64,000 nucleotides of DNA from Cladobotryum mycophilum. Lineage: Eukaryota > Ascomycota > Sordariomycetes > Hypocreales > Hypocreaceae. Shown piece by piece: positions 57,735 through 64,000 of this stretch. The notes under the pieces were generated by a model. That model searched no databases and was not told the DNA's origin. It saw only the letters and a program-made list of their open reading frames with translations. Position 1 is the stretch's first letter, and each line of letters starts with the position of its first letter. A program made the position numbers and the translations under genes. The DNA is taken from contig CM071591.1 in assembly GCA_036429605.1 (NCBI GenBank), positions 868,001 through 932,000 of the forward strand. The letters run 5' to 3'.

Positions 57735-59088
57735 GATGGGCCGGTATAGGATGATGCTGATGCTGATGATGATGGTGTTGTTGTACGACTTTTGAATGGT
57801 TCTCTATCAATCAATCGCCCATTGATAGATAGATGTACAACAAAACAAAGTAAAGTAAAAACAACGTCTCGCGTCAGCAATAAAAGGTCCAGGATCGGCT
57901 TTTCCAGGATCCATGCTTTTTTTGTTCCGTGTGTGGAGAGAGGAGACCAAAAGGGTTCGTCCAGGCCGAGGTTCAACGATCTGACTTGGAAGTGAGACAT
58001 GCCGAGCTAGAAGGCTAAGCTGCATCAAGTTACGGAGGAGGAGGACCTAATCCATATCATCGATCGTTGGAGGAGTTGCCGAACCCCGCAAACAAATGGT
58101 TGGGGAACGAACTTCCAGTTACTTGTTGCTTTTTTAGCTGAAGCAGTATCGTTATCGTTATCGCTATCGCTATCAGTGGTTTTGGAGTATTATCGTCTTT
58201 ACCATCGCGCATCAGAACTCAACGTCTATTAATATGCGACACCTTGCTACCAGTTAAACCCCCCATCATTGATTGAACATTGTATTTACTGCCAGCTTTA
58301 TCTCACCTCATCCCAATGATTGTAACAAAGGGTGATTGACTCGCCAGGTGCAGGTTGGCAACCAATCGCTAATTGTACCTCTCCATCATCTCAATTCATT
58401 TGTCAGGGATGTTGGCTGCATCTTGTTCTTCCATTTCACCCCCTCCCCTCTGATTCTAAAGATATCTCTCGATCCGATTTAGCTGACCTTTCCCAAACAT
58501 GCGTCATCGCCAGCCTTGTGTGATGTGGCATGCATGCATGCATGCAGGCTAACGTGGTGCTCATCCATCACTGAAAAGGACTCTCGATTTCGGGCCTTTC
58601 CAATATCGCCGTCACACCGCCAGAGACAAGCCCTTGTACACAAATAAGCGGCTTCGCGCACGATTCACCATCATGACTTGGCTTTGTGGTCGGGCTGCAT
58701 CAGCCAAGGACAAGCCCACAGGCCAGCCAAGGCACATGGCAAGGCGTGCTTGACTCACTGCACGAGAGCACCATCTCATGCAAAACATCTTGGCTGCTTT
58801 CATTTAATTTTAAAAGGGGACAGAGTGTGCCTTGACGTCACGGTGAAATGCCAAGTGGCATATTTACCATGGCAATCTTCTTAAATGACCTCCCGCACCC
58901 TTCACAAAAAAAGGATTCTGATCAACTACTCACCGAGACCTCCATTCTATCCCGTTGGGACGACGGCCAAGGTGAAGGATGCTGAATACGAAGTCTCCTT
59001 GACCGACTAACGATCATCTTCCAATCTGTTTGCAGTCTGATGCAAGTTTCGGGTTCTTAACTGAGCTATTTCAGCCACCTTGTTCACG
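57735..59088. other. 1.35-kb gene-free interval
   Basis: Includes a TATCGT hexanucleotide array (58147-58174). No gene supported. Confidence 0.5.
58147..58174. repeat. (TATCGT/TATCGC)n array
   Basis: Four to five 6-nt units. Confidence 0.8.
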
Positions 59089-62000
59089 ATGCCGGTTCTG
59101 AAGGACCTCGTGTGCCTCAACCTATGGACTCTACAAATGCTTGGTGCAGGTAGGACGGCTATCTACTGCTGGCTGTCGCCTGTTTGGTATCAAATGTTTT
59201 AGTCTTGTTTGCTTCTAAACACAAGCATCATGGAATCCACACTTCCCTCTCCGGGTCAATTGGGATGCAAGCCAGGATTGGATCGCAATTTGTTTGCGCG
59301 GCCCACTGGATCTTTTCCGCCAAACCACCAGGATTAAAATGCCGACACGATAACCGTTCAGCGAGCAATACAGCTATCTCTGTTGATGACAAGCGCCATC
59401 TGCAAACGGAAAAACGCTCATATTGGATCTTGGTTTTGATGCTCCTACCAAAAAGGCTTTACCACACCTTCTCATGCTTTCGTTGAATTGTTCGTATGCC
59501 AAGGAGAGAAGTCTGCCGGGTCTGTATCACCCCTAGCGGCTCGTAGTATACGTGCTCTCTTGACCCATCTCCGTTTGCGTTCCGGACATGCGCAATGAAC
59601 CTATTAGTTGAAAAAGCCATGGCAATAATTCTAATCTAGTTGATCTAGAAAAAGAACTACTCTTCGGGTTCAGCGACAGATACACTGGACTTGCTCGCGA
59701 ACTCGACAAAATCATTGGATGTCGCCGACAGGATTCCCTGGCTGATTTTCGCTTGAACTCTTGATGTTGCACCTACCTACGTATTCGGCACTGGATTGCG
59801 CCTTGTGCCAGTACGCAACTGGATCTGTTCCAGGAGCTACCACTTTCAGCCTGTATCACACAAGTTTGCCGCGAAGTTATTGGTCGGCATACGCCCTCGA
59901 GGTTCACAAACTGCGGCCAACTTCTTTCCCCCTTGACAGTTTCTTTTACAAAGGGAAATGCTATTTGCCTGAAAATGGATGACTGTTGAACTGTTTGCGC
60001 TCCATTTTATTGACTCAAGTGAGCAGGGTGGTAATGATGTACCCCTGATAACGGCCGAGCTTGCAAACGCAAACATACTCTTTCTGTAGGCTTTCTTCGA
60101 GTCTATCCATTATTGGAAAGACATGGGCTCAAAAGCCACCGGAAGTCAGCCCGGTTACAACTAAAGTCATCCACTATGTTGTTTCATCGGCATACTCAAA
60201 GCAAGCGAGCTACTACTAGATTGTGTACAGCTCGACCAGGTTATAGCGGGTATTTCTTCTGCAACTTGGCGGTATTCCACCCAGCTTCCATACAGCCAAC
60301 TCTTTCTGTCACCCATGTCTGCTGCCTCCTCGTGCCCGGAAGAGATCGGGTATTCACATCTTATTCGCCATCTCCCATGACCGACGCATTTTGCCGCCGT
60401 CCGACTACCCATACGAGACTATTCTCGTCGGAAGCGGCGTGCTGCAGGCCGTGTGACGCTCCCGCCCACGATCATGTCCGATGGTTCTTTTCAAATCTGA
60501 GCGGTGTTCTTGATACTTTCGGCCATGGATCGACAAGATATCCTCGTACTTGTGTTTCGTGCCTACCCCAAAATGTCCACGGGATTGACGTAAATGGGAG
60601 TCACTTTAGATTCCATTAGATCGAATATCTACTAGTCATGTTGCTCTACTCTCCCACGGCCATGTTTAGGCTCATGCCCAACTTTTGCATCCCCTTCACC
60701 TGCAGCGACTGTACTTTCCCAATGATTTCCTATTCTTTATCAATATTCTGGTCCATTTGCCTTTGCATAGCTTGTTTGCACCATTCAGTGCGAATCTCAT
60801 CCAAAGCTCACGTCTTGGTCTCGTGGTAATTCCCTCCTTGTCGATCGATTAGTTGGCTGAGTTCTTGATTGCGTCGAAGGTCTACCTACTTCGACGCTTG
60901 AGTCCGGGCTTCATGGCCGGGGATTTGTGTATCGAACATGCCTGGGGCTTCATGGCAAGCGGTGTTGCAGATGCACCGGGCTGTATCAGTGATTGCCGAT
61001 CCAATTTCATCAAATCCTTGACACCAGGGTATGAGACGTTTGCAGGTGCTTGCGAGGCGCTTGCAAACGACAATCAAACCGGAGGGGAATTGCTCCACGC
61101 ACTTTATTGCTGCAGCTCTCAGCATTGCGGCGTGAATAATGTGGAGGGCTTCGGCCATGACCGTATGTCAGCCCCCTCCCGACAGGCGGTGGCGGGCAAA
61201 CTGACAGATGATAGCAAACGTCAACTGGTTTATCAACGCTTGCCAGAGGTATGATTGCATTGATTTCCCGATTAAGAAATCGCAAGCTGAAGATGATGTA
61301 GCATCGGGTACGAGTCCATCATTGACTCAGGACCGCCGAGCCCTGGGTACATCTGCCGGTATGGCTCCTTAAATGGAGCACAATCCCACTGTCAAAACTC
61401 ACAGCTCACGACGACAACAAGTACGACTTCTGTGATTGCAACTTCATCAGAAGAGTTTATTATAGAGGACCTTGTTCCGTTCACGACAATGTCACAAGCA
61501 CCGTCTAGCTTTACGACAATCCGCGTCCGAATGCCCGCCATCACGACGATTGACTCGAGCCACCTCCCTTCCTTGGCTGCAACGCTGAACGCAGCTACGA
61601 ACCAAGGCGATGGGGACGATTCTAGTTCACTCACCACTGGCGTCAAAGTCACTATTGCGCTCTCTGTTATTGCGGGTGTCATTGTCATCATTGCTCTCAT
61701 TGCTTGGCATATACGCTTCAGAGAACATGCTCGCGACAGGAGGCCAGTTAGCCGACCCATCAAACCCATCAGCTTCCCTGGACCTGCAGATTCACTCACG
61801 CCCTTGGTGTCGCCTACCAATTCATATGCAAGCCCACCGTTGACGCCACCACGCCGCTTGCAAGAGCGCCGCTTCTTGATACCCCGAGCTCTGAGTCGGC
61901 ATTCAGACTCTCAGGAGTCAGCCGGAGTGCCACCGTCACCTATACGGCCTTCTGTGCATATTCATAGTCGGGATGGGACGCTGAGGGCGATGTCGCCAAC

Positions 62001-62478
62001 GCCAACTCCGGCATCTCCACGATTCTTCAGGGGACATCACAGGGGGAATGCCTTGTCAGGCAACATCAGTAGCAGCATTGGTACTTTCAACCACTTCCCC
62101 ATCACACCAACAGACACGACACATGATGGGCAAAGAATCGGCCTGTCCGCACCTCGACCGCCTCCTCGCGTGTACGATGGACCACATCCAGTTACTGGAC
62201 TCATCAGCCCCGGCCCTCCACCAAACAAAGCACTTCCAAAGACTCCTTCCGACGGACAAACTAGTCCAAAGACGTCCCCCTTGCTCCCTTCAGTGGTAGT
62301 AAGGCCAACTCAGGGAAATAACTATGGCATTGGAATTGGCATCGGACCTCGGAGCCCTTTGACAGAGCCCCATGAATGCGAGAAAATAGAAGAAGATATC
62401 TCCGAGTCTGGTAGGCGTCAGGCAGTAGGGGTCGGAGTGCCGGACATGTCGAGGCCCCCCGGAGGATCAGACATATGA
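59089..62478 (+). CDS. Cys-rich single-pass membrane protein with proline-rich tail
   Basis: Proposed exons: 59089-59149, 60971-61162, 61215-61248 and 61302-62478; 1464 nt, 487 aa. Exons 2-4 are well supported by branch sites and phase. They encode nine cysteines in a small extracellular domain: APGCISDCRSNFIKS, GACEAL, ALYCCSSQHCGVN, NVNWFINACQ, GYICRYGS and SHCQN. A Thr/Ser-rich stalk, one membrane segment (VTIALSVIAGVIVIIALIAW) and a long cytosolic Ser/Pro-rich tail follow. Exon 1 (MPVLKDLVCLNLWTLQMLGA) is a weak signal peptide that joins in phase to give GADAPGC, but it would need a 1821-nt first intron, so its assignment is uncertain. Function unknown; a surface sensor is possible by architecture only. 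Confidence 0.65.
59150..60970. other. Long putative intron or insertion
   Basis: About 1.8 kb between the proposed signal-peptide exon and the Cys-rich exon. It has no sustained open frame in either direction, no recognisable transposase and no terminal repeats I could see. About 25 times the usual intron length here. Confidence 0.45.
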
Positions 62479-62802
62479 GGAGTCCACTTTTAAATCAGGT
62501 GAATCTAGATCTTGTCAAGGAACGATGACTTTCCTTTCCTTTTCTTTATTTTCTTTCTTCCTCTTTTCTTTTTAGGTGTAACCAGGAAAAGGATTATGAG
62601 TTGAGTTTAAGGCTGAAATAACTGTATCATTGAATGGGGTTTTTGTTTTGTTTTGGATACCATCGTTTAGATGAAGTTATGACAAAAAAGTATTAGAGTT
62701 CTTATATCTGAATGATCAAAGGTTTAGGTTCTAACTTGGATATTATTTGGCATGTGTTTTCCATCTATTATTCTGTAGGACAATATTTCTCTCTCCCCTA
62801 TT
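62479..62802. other. Convergent intergenic region
   Basis: T/C- and T-rich 3' flank sequence; no gene. Confidence 0.5.
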
Positions 62803-63965
62803 TTAAAGGCCATGCTCCTTTAGCGAATTGACGATATCAATGACGCATTTCTCAATGCTCGTCCACTCAAACCCCAGAATCTCGACCGTCTTCTTGTTGT
62901 CGAACCCAAACGTCTGGTCCGGAGCCGGCATCTCCCCGCCCCTCACCTCGGGCCCGGGCAGCCTATCGGCGTACTCGGGGAAGTGCTCCCTCACGATGCG
63001 CGCGATGTCGTGGTTGCTCGCCCGCCCGGCCGCGGTGAAGAGTCTCTGCCCGCTGGCCTGGGGCAGGTCCATGGCGAGGACGTGGGCCCTGGCGCAGTCG
63101 CGGACGTCGACCCAGATGGGCACGGGTCCGGTGCCGGGGATTTCGGCTTTCCACTCGCCTTGGAGGAGGGGCAGGAGGCGGCCGTTGGAGGTGTTGATTG
63201 CGTCCAGGGAGGGGAGGAAGTGGGCTACGGGGCCGTATACCATTGGGGGGCAGATGGTGACGAGGTCGAAGGTGGGGTTCTGGTCCTTGATGAAGGCCCA
63301 CGCTGCCTGCTCGGCCATGGTCTTGGAGACGCGGTAGGCGGTAGCTTTGGAGCGGTTAATGTCCCCCAGGCCATCCGGGTTCCAGGACGTTTCCGAAAAC
63401 ACATGGTTCCCGTCCTCGAGGCGGTCCTCGTCCATGAGGGCGGCAAAGGAAGACGTGATGACCACCCTCCTCACTTGCGGCGCATACTTCTTCACGGCGA
63501 GGAGGATCCCCCTAGTGCCGTTGAGGGCCGGGTCAATGAGCTCGGTCTGCGCGTCCGTCCAGCTGAAGTGGAACGGCGACGCGGTGTGCAGCACGACGTC
63601 CAGGTCGCGGCCCGCCTCCTCGAGGACCCGGTCAAAGGCGCTGGGCTGGGCAATGTCCGGGACGACGAGGACGTGGAGCCTGGACTGGGAGATGGCCTCG
63701 GGGTGGGCCTGGTGGATGGGGAGGGCCTTTTGGGGGCTGCGGACGGTGGTGGTGACGGTGTGGCCTTGGGAGAGGAGTTGTTGGAGGATGTGGGCTGGGG
63801 GAGGGGAGAAAGAATGTTAGTGAAAATGGGGGCTTTTCTTATGATGGTTGGTGGTGAGGGTGGTGGTAAGTGATGTTAATGATGATGGTGGTGCTGGTGA
63901 TGGACAGTCTCATTGTTAGAGCCCATCCATGGATGTTTACATACCGGCAATAAACCCCGAACCAC
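62803..63965 (-). CDS. Extended SDR, aldehyde/ketone reductase-like (5' end outside window)
   Basis: Partial. Exons seen in transcript order: 63965-63945 (21 nt) and 63794-62803; at least one more exon lies beyond the right edge. The small exon encodes GGSGFIA, the cofactor-binding Gly motif. Then AHILQQLLSQGHTVTTTVRS, VVLHTASPFHF, VVITSSFAALM, the catalytic Tyr/Lys in TAYRVSKTMAEQAAW, and ICPPMVYGP. This matches the dihydroflavonol-reductase/cinnamoyl-CoA-reductase/Gre2 group of extended SDRs, NADPH-dependent reductases of aldehydes and ketones. Near the edge, TACTAAT precedes the acceptor, so the boundary is convincing. Substrate not predictable. Confidence 0.88.
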
Positions 63966-64000
63966 CTATTATGAAAAAGAGAATTAGTATATACCATCCA

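Noticed and set aside
60113..60619. 168-codon plus-strand frame in the long putative intron
   Set aside because: Random-looking composition with scattered Cys, no codon bias and no signal; more likely chance.
62983..63873. 296-codon plus-strand frame, Gly/Val/Asp-rich
   Set aside because: Exact antisense of the extended SDR; the open frame comes from G/C-ending codons on the other strand and its product has no family features.

Overview
This 64-kb window looks like nuclear DNA of a filamentous ascomycete (Pezizomycotina, probably Sordariomycetes; Hypocreales is a guess from protein resemblance only). Evidence: many genes have short introns of about 45-100 nt with GTAAGT/GTATGT-like donors and CTAAC/CTGAC branch sites, there are no operons, intergenic DNA is long and rich in pyrimidine tracts and microsatellites, and the gene set is typically fungal (GH72 glucanosyltransferase, calcipressin, Tbf1-type Myb protein, Ssp120, Rrg9).

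Layout. 0.2-7.8 kb is a dense housekeeping block: 6-phosphofructo-2-kinase/fructose-2,6-bisphosphatase, Sof1 (SSU processome), RNA polymerase II subunit Rpb3 and a mitochondrial dicarboxylate carrier. 8.5-12 kb holds a broken F-box gene, an intron-containing tRNA-Leu(AAG) and mitochondrial Phe-tRNA synthetase. After a 3.5-kb gap come calcipressin, an Rrg9/neugrin-like mitochondrial protein with a C-terminal heptapeptide array, and a membrane-anchored short-chain dehydrogenase (15.5-20 kb). 22-29 kb holds a GPI-anchored GH72 enzyme, a doubtful small membrane protein and Tbf1. 30-31.4 kb encodes an unusual Cys/His repeat protein. 31.4-44 kb is gene-poor, with two intronless coiled-coil genes and a PNPOx-like flavoprotein. 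44-57.7 kb is dense again: Upf3, two unrecognised genes (one with a PD-(D/E)XK-like motif), PP6/Sit4 phosphatase, Tyw2, Ssp120, Orc6 and an SDR. The end holds a Cys-rich single-pass membrane protein with an apparent 1.8-kb first intron, and a partial extended SDR running off the right edge.

The genes do not form one pathway. Neighbouring divergent pairs (sof1/rpb3, upf3/hypothetical, ssp120/orc6) may share promoters.

The main caveat is sequence quality. Eight of about 25 genes, including RPB3, ORC6 and UPF3, carry reading-frame breaks. Nearly all are explained by one missing base in a short homopolymer, and restoring those bases gives full-length conserved frames whose lengths divide by three. 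I read these as uncorrected sequencing indels and annotate the genes as intact loci with flagged breaks. The F-box gene differs: it has an in-frame TAG, which a homopolymer indel does not explain. The best candidates for something little described are the Cys/His repeat gene (29.9-31.4 kb), the PD-(D/E)XK-like gene with a 37-nt repeat array in its leader (48.2-49.6 kb), a second RRM in Upf3, and a 5-nt microexon in the dicarboxylate carrier.
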